Source: Blautia hydrogenotrophica DSM 10507 (lineage in GTDB: Bacteria; Bacillota; Clostridia; Lachnospirales; Lachnospiraceae). From it: 64,000 bases of DNA. Each line of letters starts with the position of its first letter. Positions within the stretch are counted from its first letter, which is position 1. The stretch is taken from positions 2,604,001-2,668,000 of the forward strand of contig NZ_CP136423.1 of the NCBI RefSeq assembly GCF_034356035.1, in the 5' to 3' direction. The translations under genes were made by a program, and so were the position numbers. The notes under the pieces were generated by a model. That model searched no databases. It saw nothing but the letters and a program-made list of their open reading frames with translations, and was not told where the DNA came from. Positions 31,927-40,736 of the stretch are shown here, piece after piece.

Positions 31927-33232
31927 CTTTAGTTACACCTCCAAACATCTGCTGCATGACTGTATCCTGCTGAGAGGTTTCTTCTTCCTCTATTCTTTCG
32001 ATCTCCTGTTGTATATTATCAACAACTGATAGCACTTTAAGCTGTGTCTCGCGTGATGTAATTCCAGAAAGATTTCCAGCTATCTGAGATTCTTCCAAAA
32101 GATTTGCCGGATAGTTCTGGGTAAACACAGGTTCAATCCCTACCCACGCATCCTTTTTCATCCCCGAAACTGGATTGCTGAAAATCAGCTTATACCGCCG
32201 ATTCATTCCCGATTTAAACTTCATGGCCTTTGTTTTGGCAAGATTACTCATAGCCTGAAGCTTATATTTGAGCGCTATTCCAGAAGAAGAGCCAAAATTT
32301 TCATCTGAAATATTCGCCACCATACTAATTTGGAAGATCAGTTTCTCTAGCCGATTGATTAAATTCTCTTGCGTTGCATCCCCGTTTGGCTTTTGCAAAA
32401 ACTCTACAACCAGCTTTCCTGCGTCTTCACCATCAAAATTAATGATACGATTCCGTCTCAGGTTAGTCAGTTCTCCGTCGCTCAATGCTGCGCCAAGAAT
32501 CTTTAAATAAGCATCTGCAAAGTAATCCACATCATTTGCTTTCTCAGATATCGCCTTGTTATAAGCATCAATCATAGGAAGGGCACTTTCAAAAATTCCC
32601 ATCCGCTCCTCATTTTCTACAAACTCAACAGCAGGAACACCACCAAATCCATGTCTTTTCGGTTCTCCCACCCATTTGTATGACCCCCGGTTCACAAAGT
32701 GCTGTACAACTTGACCATCAGACCAACTCCCCCACTCCACATTATCTGCATCCTTATAATGCCTGACAAAAAAGAGCGGGCGCTCAAGGATACTGTCATC
32801 ATAGATCATAAAGGCATCAAGCGGTGTCAGGTATGTAATACCAATGTTACCTTCCTCATCTACAAAGTACATTTCATACCCCTTCCCATAGATGCTGCAG
32901 ACTTTTGACAGTTCAGCATTGTTATCATCCTGATCGTTGTACTGATCTAAGAATTCAAGATACTTCGATACACCTTCATCGTCACAGATCACTTTGATCG
33001 GAATACCGATAAAGAATCCATTCATTGTATCTGTGATATACTTTGCAAAATTTACAGGAATACGGTTATCCGGTTTCCAATCTGGTTTCTTCACATTCTG
33101 ACTGATTGCATACTTATTTTCATAAGCATCATGCAGCTTCTGGTACCGTTGAGTAATCTCAGTCTTATGTTTTGTCATATATTTCGCCAGAAGTTCCGGC
33201 GTCATCCCCGTGTCTGCCGCTACTCGAAACAT
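31874..33232 (-). CDS. Portal protein (SPP1 gp6-like)
   Basis: The 452-residue protein matches the SPP1 gp6-like portal family: 'RYQKLHDAYENKYAISQNVK', 'DNRIPVNFAKYITDTMNGFF', 'GYEMYFVDEEGNIGITYLTP' and 'SSGIALKYKLQAMSNLAKTK'. The C-terminus is Glu/Gln-rich. It forms the 12-mer DNA channel at one capsid vertex. It lies between terminase and MuF genes in the canonical order. Confidence 0.93.
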   Translation of the reverse strand: MFRVAADTGMTPELLAKYMTKHKTEITQRYQKLHDAYENKYAISQNVKKPDWKPDNRIPVNFAKYITDTMNGFFIGIPIKVICDDEGVSKYLEFLDQYNDQDDNNAELSKVCSIYGKGYEMYFVDEEGNIGITYLTPLDAFMIYDDSILERPLFFVRHYKDADNVEWGSWSDGQVVQHFVNRGSYKWVGEPKRHGFGGVPAVEFVENEERMGIFESALPMIDAYNKAISEKANDVDYFADAYLKILGAALSDGELTNLRRNRIINFDGEDAGKLVVEFLQKPNGDATQENLINRLEKLIFQISMVANISDENFGSSSGIALKYKLQAMSNLAKTKAMKFKSGMNRRYKLIFSNPVSGMKKDAWVGIEPVFTQNYPANLLEESQIAGNLSGITSRETQLKVLSVVDNIQQEIERIEEEETSQQDTVMQQMFGGVTKDEQPGILEEPGSGTEET

Positions 33233-33233
33233 T

Positions 33234-34520
33234 CTATATTCCTCCTGTCAGTCCACTGTTATAGCTTGTCTTTGGCTTCCTCCAACCTTCCACACCGTAA
33301 CGCAGCGCCGCCATTGCATCATCCATATATGGTACCGGTTCATCCAAATACTCTCCGGTGCGCTCATCTTTTTTCCACTTCCACTGCTGCAATTCCTTTA
33401 TTGTATTTGTACAGGATGGGTGTACATAGATCATACGGTGTATTACCTTGTCTTTGCTGACGATTCCTTTCAGCCAGTCAATCTGGGCTGACTGATACTT
33501 CTTCTCCGTTGTATGCTCTTTACTTACTGCCCTTGCTCGGAATCCCGCTGTCTTCCATGCTTTTATCCGGTCTGGTTCTGCCGAATCACACCACATTGTT
33601 CTCTTTATGGGAATTCCATCTTTGATTGCCAACGGTATGATCTCCGCCGTTTCTTTCTCAAAGACGTATATTTCCTGTAGGATGTAGATGTTATCATCCT
33701 TCATCCCCAACAGAAGAATGGCATTGGCATGATTGAATCCAAAATCCTGCCCAATCGCAATGTCATCGTAATCATCCAGATTCTGGCTAATATTTTCCAC
33801 TGCCCAGTTATGCAGGATTAGACCGCCAACTTCACCCCAATTTCCTAATCCATAAATCTGATATCCTTCCGGATCCACCTCTTTACGGCGAGCCATTCTG
33901 GCGTGATATGCAGCATCGATGAATCGATTATCCAGATAAGTACTATGGTGTGTCAGCACATTTGAATCCGGAGTATCAAAAAAGACCTTCTTGATCCAAT
34001 GATTTTTGTTCACTGGATTGAAGGTCATTCGAATTTGATAAAATTGGTCAGGCGGCAACTCGCCTCTGAGACGGTCGTCTATGATCTCAAAATCTGCCTG
34101 CGTGATCTCCGTTGCCTCTTCGATCCACACATCCGTCAGTTTGCCCCTCTGGAAAGTAATGGATTTCAGTTTCTCTCGCTGCTTTTCATCGTTCACGCCC
34201 CGGAAGATGATCTGATTCCCGTTAGGTCGAAAAGTAAGAGACAGTGGACTCTGTTTGATATTCCAGTATCTATCCACCTGGTCACCAAATATCCGATAAG
34301 CTGCGCCCGTCAGTTCCGCATAGGTACTGTCCCGGTTCGTGATATCCGATTTCCGGATACAGATCAGGTTCCGGCCCTTATCCTGCATCAGGCGCAAGAG
34401 ATAATTCTGGGCCGTATCAACACTCTTCCCGGAACCGGCCGATCCTTTCATCACGATATACCGCTTCTGACTCCTGTCCACTTCACGGAAGCACGGATTG
34501 GCTTTTACCGCGATGTTCAT
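33234..34520 (-). CDS. Terminase large subunit
   Basis: The 428-residue protein has an ATPase part with Walker A 'VMKGSAGSGKSVDTAQNYLL' and Walker B 'TDVWIEEATEI'. A nuclease part follows, with the first metal ligand in 'IGQDFGFNHANAILLLG' and a second acidic site in 'RTMWCDSAEPDRI'. It belongs to the PBSX/SPP1-like Terminase_3 group. It cuts and pumps DNA into the procapsid with the small subunit encoded upstream, whose gene it overlaps by 4 bases. Confidence 0.94.
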   Translation of the reverse strand: MNIAVKANPCFREVDRSQKRYIVMKGSAGSGKSVDTAQNYLLRLMQDKGRNLICIRKSDITNRDSTYAELTGAAYRIFGDQVDRYWNIKQSPLSLTFRPNGNQIIFRGVNDEKQREKLKSITFQRGKLTDVWIEEATEITQADFEIIDDRLRGELPPDQFYQIRMTFNPVNKNHWIKKVFFDTPDSNVLTHHSTYLDNRFIDAAYHARMARRKEVDPEGYQIYGLGNWGEVGGLILHNWAVENISQNLDDYDDIAIGQDFGFNHANAILLLGMKDDNIYILQEIYVFEKETAEIIPLAIKDGIPIKRTMWCDSAEPDRIKAWKTAGFRARAVSKEHTTEKKYQSAQIDWLKGIVSKDKVIHRMIYVHPSCTNTIKELQQWKWKKDERTGEYLDEPVPYMDDAMAALRYGVEGWRKPKTSYNSGLTGGI

Positions 34521-35002
34521 CCAGTATCATCCTCGCCGTAGTCAATCGTGATATTCAGATCCATATCGCCCGTCAGCTCCACCTTGTCCTTGAACAGTCC
34601 GAGATGTTTCCCGAGATCAACCAGGGCTGACTTTTTGTCATACAACTTTACCTCTCTTTCCGTTCCGAACTCATTCGGCTTGATCTTAATCGACTGGATG
34701 CAGGCAAGATCATCGTCAGACGCGTCCTGTTTGATCTTCGCTGTCTCTGGGTCAAGAACATCCGTGATCTTTGCAAAACCAATTCGTGCCAGCTCCTGCA
34801 AGACTCGGTCTTGATTAATGCCGGTTCGGCGAGATCTCTCCGCCATGGCTTTATCTATTCTGCTTTTGATTTCAGGTTTTCTCAGGTTCTCCTCACCGAT
34901 CGAATAGGCCGTCTGAGGGGAATAACCGGCTCTGATGGCAGCCTGAGTGGCATTCAGGTCAATCAGATACTCTTCTACAAACCTCTTCTGTTTTTCTGTC
35001 AT
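34517..35002 (-). CDS. Terminase small subunit
   Basis: The 161-residue protein opens with 'MTEKQKRFVEEYLIDLNATQ' and 'AAIRAGYSPQTAYSIGEENL', the Terminase_2 helix-turn-helix signature. Its acidic C-terminus ends 'LNITIDYGEDDTG'. It recognises the packaging site; in related phages that site lies near or within this gene. The late operon appears to start here or just upstream, after the hicAB insertion. Confidence 0.92.
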   Translation of the reverse strand: MTEKQKRFVEEYLIDLNATQAAIRAGYSPQTAYSIGEENLRKPEIKSRIDKAMAERSRRTGINQDRVLQELARIGFAKITDVLDPETAKIKQDASDDDLACIQSIKIKPNEFGTEREVKLYDKKSALVDLGKHLGLFKDKVELTGDMDLNITIDYGEDDTG

Positions 35003-35028
35003 TCAGGCTCACCTCCTTTACAGCATAA

Positions 35029-35056
35029 GAAAAGGCACCCAGATCACTCTGAGTAC
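35029..35056 (-). terminator. Terminator of the second hicAB pair
   Basis: On the minus strand GGTACTCAGA-GTGA-TCTGGGTGCC forms a 10-bp stem followed by TTTT. It isolates the hicAB unit from the terminase operon. Confidence 0.75.
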
Positions 35057-35067
35057 CTCCTCTCTTT

Positions 35068-35502
35068 TTACCTGCTAACTTCCAGTACAGACATCAATGC
35101 TTCTTGTAACACCTTAGAAACATTAATATGTGCCGCTTCTGCTTCGGCATTCAGCCAATATGGCAACGTCACATTCCTTCTTACAGACTTATTTTCAATG
35201 GCTCTGCGATAGCTTACCAAATCTACGTCCACCAAAGATACAAAGCCTTTTCCCTCTTCAGCAAATACTCCTTTTTCCACTTCAATGTCAGAAACTGCTG
35301 ATGGTTCTTCCAGAGATGCTTTGTTATCCTCAGCAGTAATGCAATGAAGTCCAATCGCATCCCGCGCCATCATAATCGCGTCCGCCATCGTTCCTTTTTC
35401 TTCTTCAGCCCCATTTGCTTCTGTATATATTTTTAAATCTGGAACCTCGATTAAAATATTATCTTTTGTTTCTGTAAAAATAACTGGATATGCTACTTTC
35501 AC
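35068..35502 (-). CDS. hicB: HicB-family antitoxin (second hicAB pair)
   Basis: The 144-residue protein is a longer HicB: 'YPVIFTETKDNILIEVPDLK', then 'TMADAIMMARDAIGLHCITA', and a C-terminal DNA-binding part 'LPYWLNAEAEAAHINVSKVL'. The tail 'SKVLQEALMSVL' closely parallels that of the first HicB ('SQVLQEALMEKV'), although the toxins differ. It follows hicA2 after 36 bases. It lies between early and late gene blocks, a usual place for a moron. Confidence 0.88.
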   Translation of the reverse strand: MKVAYPVIFTETKDNILIEVPDLKIYTEANGAEEEKGTMADAIMMARDAIGLHCITAEDNKASLEEPSAVSDIEVEKGVFAEEGKGFVSLVDVDLVSYRRAIENKSVRRNVTLPYWLNAEAEAAHINVSKVLQEALMSVLEVSR

Positions 35503-35538
35503 CTTTCTACCTCCTTCGCTTTTTAAGGTCAGGGGGTT

Positions 35539-35709
35539 TTACAACCCCCATTTCCTCAAAATTGCTTTTGCTAGATTTTCGTTGACTTCTTTGTGTCTTG
35601 GTACTTGCTCCTCATCTTTACCCCGTCGGTAAATATCGTGATTGCCACCATGCCGTTCAAATTTGAAGCCTGCACTTTGAAGTTTCTTAACCAGGTCCCT
35701 TTGCTTCAT
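35539..35709 (-). CDS. hicA: HicA-family mRNA interferase toxin (second pair)
   Basis: The 56-residue protein begins MKQRDLVKKLQSAGFKFERH and has the active-site His in 'HGGNHDIYRRG', followed by 'VPRHKEVNENLAKAILRKWG'. This is a full-length classic HicA. ATG 35709 follows AAGGAGGAACG; an earlier in-frame start would lie within the promoter region. It cleaves mRNA when unbound by HicB. Confidence 0.9.
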   Translation of the reverse strand: MKQRDLVKKLQSAGFKFERHGGNHDIYRRGKDEEQVPRHKEVNENLAKAILRKWGL

Positions 35710-35730
35710 ATCGTTCCTCCTTATGATTAT

Positions 35731-35759
35731 ATTATACACATTTTATACACACTTGTCAA
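35731..35759 (-). promoter_or_regulatory. Consensus promoter of the second hicAB pair
   Basis: TTGACA (35754-35759) and TATAAT (35731-35736) are 17 bases apart on the minus strand. Two copies of TGTGTATAA in the spacer and at the -10 box probably form the HicB operator. Confidence 0.82.
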
Positions 35760-35761
35760 TA

Positions 35762-35947
35762 GGAGGAACTATTTATTCTAACAAAAACACCCCATATTTC
35801 TACAGGGTGTTTCTCAAAAACTACATAGGGGAAAAATCAGCCGCCGGGCTCTGACACACCGGCAACCGCAACGTCAAAGATTTTTGCATTTCTGCTTATT
35901 CTAAAGAATACCACACTTTAAGCGAACGTGACCGAACATTTTTCAAA
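35762..35947. other. Non-coding stretch between the late regulator gene and hicAB2
   Basis: I see no gene. A hairpin AAACACCC/GGGTGTTT lies near 35786-35813. The region is the natural place for the late promoter answering to the ArpU-like regulator and for a packaging site, but neither can be pointed out from sequence. Confidence 0.4.
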
Positions 35948-36421
35948 TTATTTTACTTTTTCCAAATAGCGATTGTGTTTCATTCTACATCCATCTTCTG
36001 TATATTTCATTCTCTTCTTTGGATATCTAACGTTCATTTGGAGCGCTACCTGGGCCCAGGTTAGATCATCCAGATAATAAAGTCTGAATATCTGTCTCAA
36101 CTCACTTTTGGGAATCGTCTCTATGTAATCGTCCACCTTATTGACTGCTGCCAGAAGGTCGCTCTCTACAATCTCCAATTTCGCAATTCTTTTTTTTAGC
36201 ATCGCCTTGGTATCCTCATAGGCTGGCTCAGGAAATCCTGTGATCTTAATGGGGCCGATCGTTCCATCTTTTCTGGTTCCTTTGACAGTATCTGAGACCA
36301 CATATCCTTTTTCCTGCATCTCACTTAATCTTCTTTGGTCTCTTTCGATTCTCAGCCTGAGATCTGCTGCTTCCTGCCTCAGTTCGCAGTACTCAATCAG
36401 GATTTCCTTTGTCATTTCCAT
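35948..36421 (-). CDS. ArpU/RinA-like late transcription regulator (sigma-70 region 4-like)
   Basis: The 157-residue protein has an N-terminal coiled coil ('ELRQEAADLRLRIERDQRRL') and a C-terminal sigma-4-like helix-turn-helix 'LRQIFRLYYLDDLTWAQVAL'. This is the DUF1492/ArpU type of late gene activators, which are found before the terminase genes of many Firmicutes phages. The AGGAG at 8 bases supports the first ATG. Confidence 0.82.
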   Translation of the reverse strand: MEMTKEILIEYCELRQEAADLRLRIERDQRRLSEMQEKGYVVSDTVKGTRKDGTIGPIKITGFPEPAYEDTKAMLKKRIAKLEIVESDLLAAVNKVDDYIETIPKSELRQIFRLYYLDDLTWAQVALQMNVRYPKKRMKYTEDGCRMKHNRYLEKVK

Positions 36422-36427
36422 TTCTTC

Positions 36428-36784
36428 TCACTCCTTTACTCTCGGATAATAGGTCCTTTCCCGGTGGTATTTTTCGACCTTCCGAAGCTTTCCCAAAAGC
36501 TGTACCATCTTGTCCAGTGTTTTCTTATTTTGTGGCTCTTCAAAAAATTTCACAAGATCTTCGGTTTCCTCTACAAGATCTTTGTAGCACCTTCGCACCT
36601 CCCTGCTTTTGTGAAGCCTGGTGCAGACCTTACTTCTTTTCTTGGCTGTGGGTTCGAACTCAATTTCATGAAGAAAGTCCTGAAGCCTTCTGTCTTCCTG
36701 CTGCATGTTTTTCTTCGCAGTCTCATAAAGGTCTTGGCTTTCTTTTACAAAATCCAAGAATCTTTTCAATTCTTCTGATCTCAC
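36428..36784 (-). CDS. Phage protein of unknown function (helical, basic)
   Basis: The protein of about 118 residues is almost all helix, with 'RFLDFVKESQDLYETAKKNM' and 'LDKMVQLLGKLRKVEKYH'. I prefer the GTG at 36784 because AGGGGG lies 8 bases upstream; an ATG at 36829 would overlap the previous gene by 40 bases. It stands between the small early gene and the late regulator. No family was recognised. Confidence 0.6.
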   Translation of the reverse strand: MRSEELKRFLDFVKESQDLYETAKKNMQQEDRRLQDFLHEIEFEPTAKKRSKVCTRLHKSREVRRCYKDLVEETEDLVKFFEEPQNKKTLDKMVQLLGKLRKVEKYHRERTYYPRVKE

Positions 36785-36789
36785 CGGCC

Positions 36790-37059
36790 TCACCCCCTCA
36801 TCTGACGAAATGCCCACCAGGTATAACACTCACAGTATCCGCTAGGGAATAACAGGCGAATGTGATGCTCGTATAGCCCAGCGACTTTCACTTTAATTTT
36901 TCTCACGGTCTTTCTGCCGTGCTCTCCTTCCATAGTCGTTTCGGTTATGTAAATGGTTTCCCCTATCCTTATCCCGTGCTTTTCTTCCAGGCGCCGCTGC
37001 CTGTCTGCTTTCGCGATCGCCTGATCGGCAGTGGGGTCTGGAATTTTTTCATGATTCAT
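36790..37059 (-). CDS. Phage protein of unknown function
   Basis: The 89-residue protein has a helical, charged N-terminus ('DQAIAKADRQRRLEEKHGIR') and a beta-rich end ('VRKIKVKVAGLYEHHIRLLF', 'SGYCECYTWWAFRQM'), somewhat like small RNA- or DNA-binding barrels. It sits in the middle-gene block before the late regulator. No family was recognised. Confidence 0.6.
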   Translation of the reverse strand: MNHEKIPDPTADQAIAKADRQRRLEEKHGIRIGETIYITETTMEGEHGRKTVRKIKVKVAGLYEHHIRLLFPSGYCECYTWWAFRQMRG

Positions 37060-37099
37060 CTGCTGCCCTCCTTTAGAATTTCATCAACAATAATTCCCT

Positions 37100-37435
37100 T
37101 CATTCAATCCCGCCTTTCTCGACAACCTCTATCGCCTTATTAAATACGCAAGCCATACAATCATTTTCTCTACATTCTTCTCCGAAGCAGTCTTTACTTG
37201 CAGGTGATAGCATAATCTGTTTACATTTGTCCAGTTCCTCAATCACCTTTTCCTTGTCAAAGGCGGCAGGCTCATCCATAATCATGTGCTTTAATGCTGT
37301 TCTTTCATTTAGCTGTGCAACATATCTCGGATATGCATGGCTTGTTGTTGGCGTATCTAAAACTCTTTTCTTTGCCAATTCTTCAAACTCTGTTATCTTG
37401 TTATATAATTTTTCTGCACTAATCAGCTTGTCCAT
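37100..37435 (-). CDS. Phage protein with Cys-rich C-terminus, unknown function
   Basis: The protein of 111 residues begins 'MDKLISAEKLYNKITEFEEL' and ends with 'DCFGEECRENDCMACVFNKA', a four-Cys cluster that could bind a metal. The start at 37435 follows AAGGAG at proper spacing; the longer frame upstream is just the opened reading of the neighbouring gene. It overlaps that gene by 17 bases. Confidence 0.62.
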   Translation of the reverse strand: MDKLISAEKLYNKITEFEELAKKRVLDTPTTSHAYPRYVAQLNERTALKHMIMDEPAAFDKEKVIEELDKCKQIMLSPASKDCFGEECRENDCMACVFNKAIEVVEKGGIE

Positions 37436-37826
37436 CTTTTCTCCTTTCCGGGCGGTATGGCTCTGGGAGAGGCTGCCAAGCATTAACGTATAAATCATTG
37501 GCAATGCAAGTATCCTGTTCATCGCAATCACCCAGATAAAATGCCCCGCCCCCTTCTTCGTCTCTATCGTATCTTCCGACCATTGGAAGACTAGAATTCG
37601 AAAATGATAAAAGAAAATATTTGTCATCTTTCGGCAACTCACGTTCCACCGGAATCCAGCCATCATCTTTGGCAGCGACATTTATGTCGTTACCATCATT
37701 CATATGCTTGCGGATGATACACTCTATTGTTCCTATCGAAACACACATGGCGCCATACCCATCTGCTACTTCTGCATATACTGATGATACTTTTATCTCT
37801 TCCAGAATCTTCTCTAATTCCTGCAT
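37419..37826 (-). CDS. DUF551-domain phage protein
   Basis: The protein of 135 residues has an N-terminal helical part ('LEKILEEIKVSSVYAEVADG') and a DUF551 domain with 'DGWIPVERELPKDDKYFLLS' and 'YVNAWQPLPEPYRPERR'. DUF551 proteins are very common in phage early regions; their job is unknown. Start 37826 is chosen from GGAGG 6 bases upstream. Confidence 0.78.
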   Translation of the reverse strand: MQELEKILEEIKVSSVYAEVADGYGAMCVSIGTIECIIRKHMNDGNDINVAAKDDGWIPVERELPKDDKYFLLSFSNSSLPMVGRYDRDEEGGGAFYLGDCDEQDTCIANDLYVNAWQPLPEPYRPERRKDGQAD

Positions 37827-37827
37827 G

Positions 37828-38043
37828 TTAGTCCTCCAATCTTTCATTCAACATCTCTATCCATTCCTCCAAAGTAATCTGTCCTTCCCTGTGGGATTTC
37901 TCCACTTCACTTTCTACTTCTCCAATTATCCTGCCAAGCATATTCAGTGCACTTTGGAAATCTGCCCGTGGATATTCTTTGTATTGCCTGCACAGCGCTC
38001 TCCATGCATTATTAAAGCTTTCGATTACTTCTCTGTCTGTCAC
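37828..38043 (-). CDS. Small phage protein of unknown function
   Basis: The 71-residue protein is helical and acidic at the end ('LGRIIGEVESEVEKSHREGQ', 'LEEWIEMLNERLED'). It starts at GTG with GGGAGG 6 bases upstream. It lies in an operon-like run of early genes with 2-base gaps. Confidence 0.6.
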   Translation of the reverse strand: MTDREVIESFNNAWRALCRQYKEYPRADFQSALNMLGRIIGEVESEVEKSHREGQITLEEWIEMLNERLED

Positions 38044-38045
38044 AG

Positions 38046-38384
38046 TTACCTCCCAAAAACGTCCGCAGCATCCGCTCCCGATAATCCATTTTTTTTCTGC
38101 TGCTTTTCTACGTCTTTGATCGTCCGGTCAAGCTTATACTCCATCATCGGCTCCACATCATCCTCAATCCCTAGCAAATATTCCACCTGCGGAGCCACAT
38201 TCTTTACGTCCGCGATCTCTTCGATCATAGGGCGTTTATCCCCTGTCAGAACATACTTGCTCAATGCCTGAACCAGCTCGCCGCACTCCTCTGCCAGCTT
38301 CCAAAGCTGCTTTTCCTGGTAGTGGTCTGCGATCTGGCGAAGCTTCTGCTGCCGTTCATCAATCATGTTTTCAATCTCAATCAT
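38046..38384 (-). CDS. MazG-like nucleotide pyrophosphohydrolase
   Basis: The protein of 112 residues has the all-alpha NTP-PPase pattern: 'KLAEECGELVQALSKYVL' supplies EExxE, and 'MIEEIADVKNVAPQVEYLLG' supplies ExxD. Phage MazG-like enzymes hydrolyse NTPs, dUTP or (p)ppGpp-like nucleotides during infection. Two ATG/GTG starts are possible (38393 or 38384); the latter has better spacing from AAAGGG. Confidence 0.78.
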   Translation of the reverse strand: MIEIENMIDERQQKLRQIADHYQEKQLWKLAEECGELVQALSKYVLTGDKRPMIEEIADVKNVAPQVEYLLGIEDDVEPMMEYKLDRTIKDVEKQQKKNGLSGADAADVFGR

Positions 38385-38389
38385 TCTTA

Positions 38390-38677
38390 TCACCCTTTCT
38401 CTGGATATAGCCGTAAAACATCGTATAATCTCGATACAGCCTTTTGATTGCTTTCCTCAACCAATTTTACATATTCATCCAGATTAACCGTGGAATCGTC
38501 CATAATCGCTTTTTGTCGCTCTTCCAGATATCTTTCCGCCAAAGCTGTCATGCTGCCATAATACCCAACTGTACGATATATCTCTTTTCCACTCTTCTTT
38601 GCTGTACATTTCTCTTTCAAAATATAATTTAACTTGTCTGTCTCGATAAAGTATTTTTCATCAACTTTAATTTTCAT
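38390..38677 (-). CDS. Phage protein of unknown function (DUF5405-like)
   Basis: The 95-residue protein begins 'MKIKVDEKYFIETDKLNYIL' and continues 'KEIYRTVGYYGSMTALAERY'. The layout (a strand with KYFIxTDxxNY, then a helix after VGYYG) recurs in phage early proteins called DUF5405-like. ATG 38677 follows AAAGGGGATGC. Its role is unknown. Confidence 0.62.
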   Translation of the reverse strand: MKIKVDEKYFIETDKLNYILKEKCTAKKSGKEIYRTVGYYGSMTALAERYLEERQKAIMDDSTVNLDEYVKLVEESNQKAVSRLYDVLRLYPEKG

Positions 38678-38919
38678 ATATGCATCCCCTTTCGATATTT
38701 TGATTCCAAATATTGTGATACTGACAGACATAAATATTTGCATAATTCCGTGGGATATCTTTTGTATATCTCATCAAGGTCTGTCACTAAATCCGCCCAA
38801 TATCCATCTTGTTCTTCTGGTAAATAATATTTTTTAATTACTCGCCAGATTTCCGATATCATTTTTGATTCTGTAACTTTGTCATTATTTTTGATTTCTG
38901 ACACACTCACCTCCGTCAA
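38674..38919 (-). CDS. Small phage protein of unknown function
   Basis: The 81-residue protein has a helical core ('EIWRVIKKYYLPEEQDGYWA', 'LDEIYKRYPTELCKYLCLSV'). It overlaps the helicase gene upstream and the next gene by 4 bases each, so it belongs to the replication operon. Confidence 0.62.
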   Translation of the reverse strand: MTEVSVSEIKNNDKVTESKMISEIWRVIKKYYLPEEQDGYWADLVTDLDEIYKRYPTELCKYLCLSVSQYLESKYRKGMHI

Positions 38920-40736
38920 TCAAAAATTGGTTCAAAATCATCCGGAACAGTAACAAATTCTTCTTTTTCCCATCCCAATTCCCAATCAAATGTTTCTGGG
39001 TTTTCAGAAATTCGCTTGGAAGATTCTTGGAAATATAGCTTGATGCCATCTCGATTTGTCCTCCCGTTTAAACGGTTTTTATACACGCTTAAAATCCTCT
39101 CTGTGGAGTCCTTTTTATCGTTATCTTTCGGTTTGCCATACCGGATTACCACATCAACCAGATTAGTAATATTTGAGCTTCCGGCCACATCATCATTATC
39201 AAATGCTACCCCAGTAGACTTTCTAGGATGGACAATCAGAAATACCAGCACATCATATCTTTTTGCCAGCACAGTCAAGGCTTTTACAAACTTTGTCTGC
39301 ATCCGATACAAGTCTGATGATAAATCATCTGAGATTGCCGTCATAAGATTATCAATAACCAAAACTCGACATCCATATTGTTTAATAGCATTTTCCAGAG
39401 TTTCCAGCAAAGTCTCTTCTTCTGTGTCTTCCGTAACAATCCCATTGTCATAAATATAAGCTTTCCCGGCATACCAATTTTCAATTTGCTGCAATTTATC
39501 TGCCTGAATGGAGTATGACTTATAGCCATAATCTGATATCAAAGCATTGATATTCCGCGCCCCTGCGATCTGGTACTCTATCCACGCTTTAAAATACCAA
39601 TCCATCAGCTCACCAGAATAGAAAAATGTAGGGTATCCAGCCGCGATTGCTTGTGTGCCAAATTGGGACACCAACGTAGATTTTCCAAAACCACGCTCCC
39701 CGGTAACTAAGATTACTTGTCCAAAGTAAAAACCACCTGTTAGTTTGTCCAGTCCATAAATCCCGGACCTTATCTTTTCCATGGCGTTCAGGTCCATTCG
39801 TTTTACTTCTTCCAAAGGTTTTATTTTGGGGTTGCTTACCGGAACTGCATTCTCCACACATTTCTGTAAATATTCCGGACCATATTTCTGTAAAATTTCG
39901 TTTGCGTCCTTACAGTCTTTGTAATCGTCCTCTCTGATGTGCTTAACGGTCCCGTGAAAGCGTTTTTGCATCTCAGGTAATAAAGATATCGCCTCATGCT
40001 CAAAATCGCCAAATATGACCAAATTTGCGAATCTAGAGAGGAAGTCCCAGCAATAGGGTATCCAGGTAAATCCTTTTGCCCCGTTCGGAACACTTACGGC
40101 GTTTTTAATTCCAGCTTCCGCACAAGACAAAGAATCTATCTGTCCTTCTGTCAAAACCAACGTTGGTTGCTCTGGGTCACAATGGTTCATTCCAAATAAT
40201 ATCGGTTTGCAGTTTCGTTCGCACCACTCTTTGTTCTTGTCCCGATCTTTGTCAAAGTCGGTTTTCCGATACTTTACAAATTGCAAGATGTTATTTTCGT
40301 CGTAAAACGGAAACACTAAAATATTTTCATTGTCTTTTTGCGTGGTGATATTATACCGTTTTGCTGTTTCTTCGCTTATCCCCCTGCTCTCCAGGTATTT
40401 AACTGCTGCTGGCTTTGTCTGCGGCTTTTCTTTTCTGTGGATATTCCGAAATCGTTTCTTGGGGCTGTAATACTCATCCACCTCAGTTCCAAGCGAAAAA
40501 TTAAAATCCCTAGCGAGCGTAATCATATTACCGTGGGCATCACAGGACGCTCTTAAACATTTAAATTGTCCAGTATCAAGATTGATCGAAAAGGTCCCTT
40601 TGTCTTTTCCGTTGCTTCCACCTAAGCAGTAAGGGCATCGGTCAAATCTCAGCTCATCTCCCTTTACACAATACCTGGCCCTGATCTCTCTTCCGAACCG
40701 TATTGCATCCTCTCGGTCAAATTTGTATATCTCCAT
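38916..40736 (-). CDS. Primase-helicase (TOPRIM primase fused to DnaB/gp4-like helicase)
   Basis: The 606-residue protein is bifunctional. Residues 30-75 are a zinc-binding domain ('RCPYCLGGSNGKDKGTFS', 'GQFKCLRASCDAHGN'). Residues 180-265 are a TOPRIM primase-like domain ('LVLTEGQIDSLSCAEAGI', 'LVIFGDFEHEA'). Residues 320-570 form a RecA-like helicase with Walker A 'GERGFGKSTLVSQF' and Walker B 'GCRVLVIDNLMTA'. This is like T7 gp4. It would unwind the phage DNA and make primers. The replication initiator gene is directly upstream, with a 20-base overlap. Confidence 0.92.
   Translation of the reverse strand: MEIYKFDREDAIRFGREIRARYCVKGDELRFDRCPYCLGGSNGKDKGTFSINLDTGQFKCLRASCDAHGNMITLARDFNFSLGTEVDEYYSPKKRFRNIHRKEKPQTKPAAVKYLESRGISEETAKRYNITTQKDNENILVFPFYDENNILQFVKYRKTDFDKDRDKNKEWCERNCKPILFGMNHCDPEQPTLVLTEGQIDSLSCAEAGIKNAVSVPNGAKGFTWIPYCWDFLSRFANLVIFGDFEHEAISLLPEMQKRFHGTVKHIREDDYKDCKDANEILQKYGPEYLQKCVENAVPVSNPKIKPLEEVKRMDLNAMEKIRSGIYGLDKLTGGFYFGQVILVTGERGFGKSTLVSQFGTQAIAAGYPTFFYSGELMDWYFKAWIEYQIAGARNINALISDYGYKSYSIQADKLQQIENWYAGKAYIYDNGIVTEDTEEETLLETLENAIKQYGCRVLVIDNLMTAISDDLSSDLYRMQTKFVKALTVLAKRYDVLVFLIVHPRKSTGVAFDNDDVAGSSNITNLVDVVIRYGKPKDNDKKDSTERILSVYKNRLNGRTNRDGIKLYFQESSKRISENPETFDWELGWEKEEFVTVPDDFEPIFD

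Noticed and set aside
37436..37681. N-terminal extension of the Cys-rich early protein
   Set aside because: The extension is the off-frame reading of the DUF551 gene, and the ribosome site lies just before ATG 37435.
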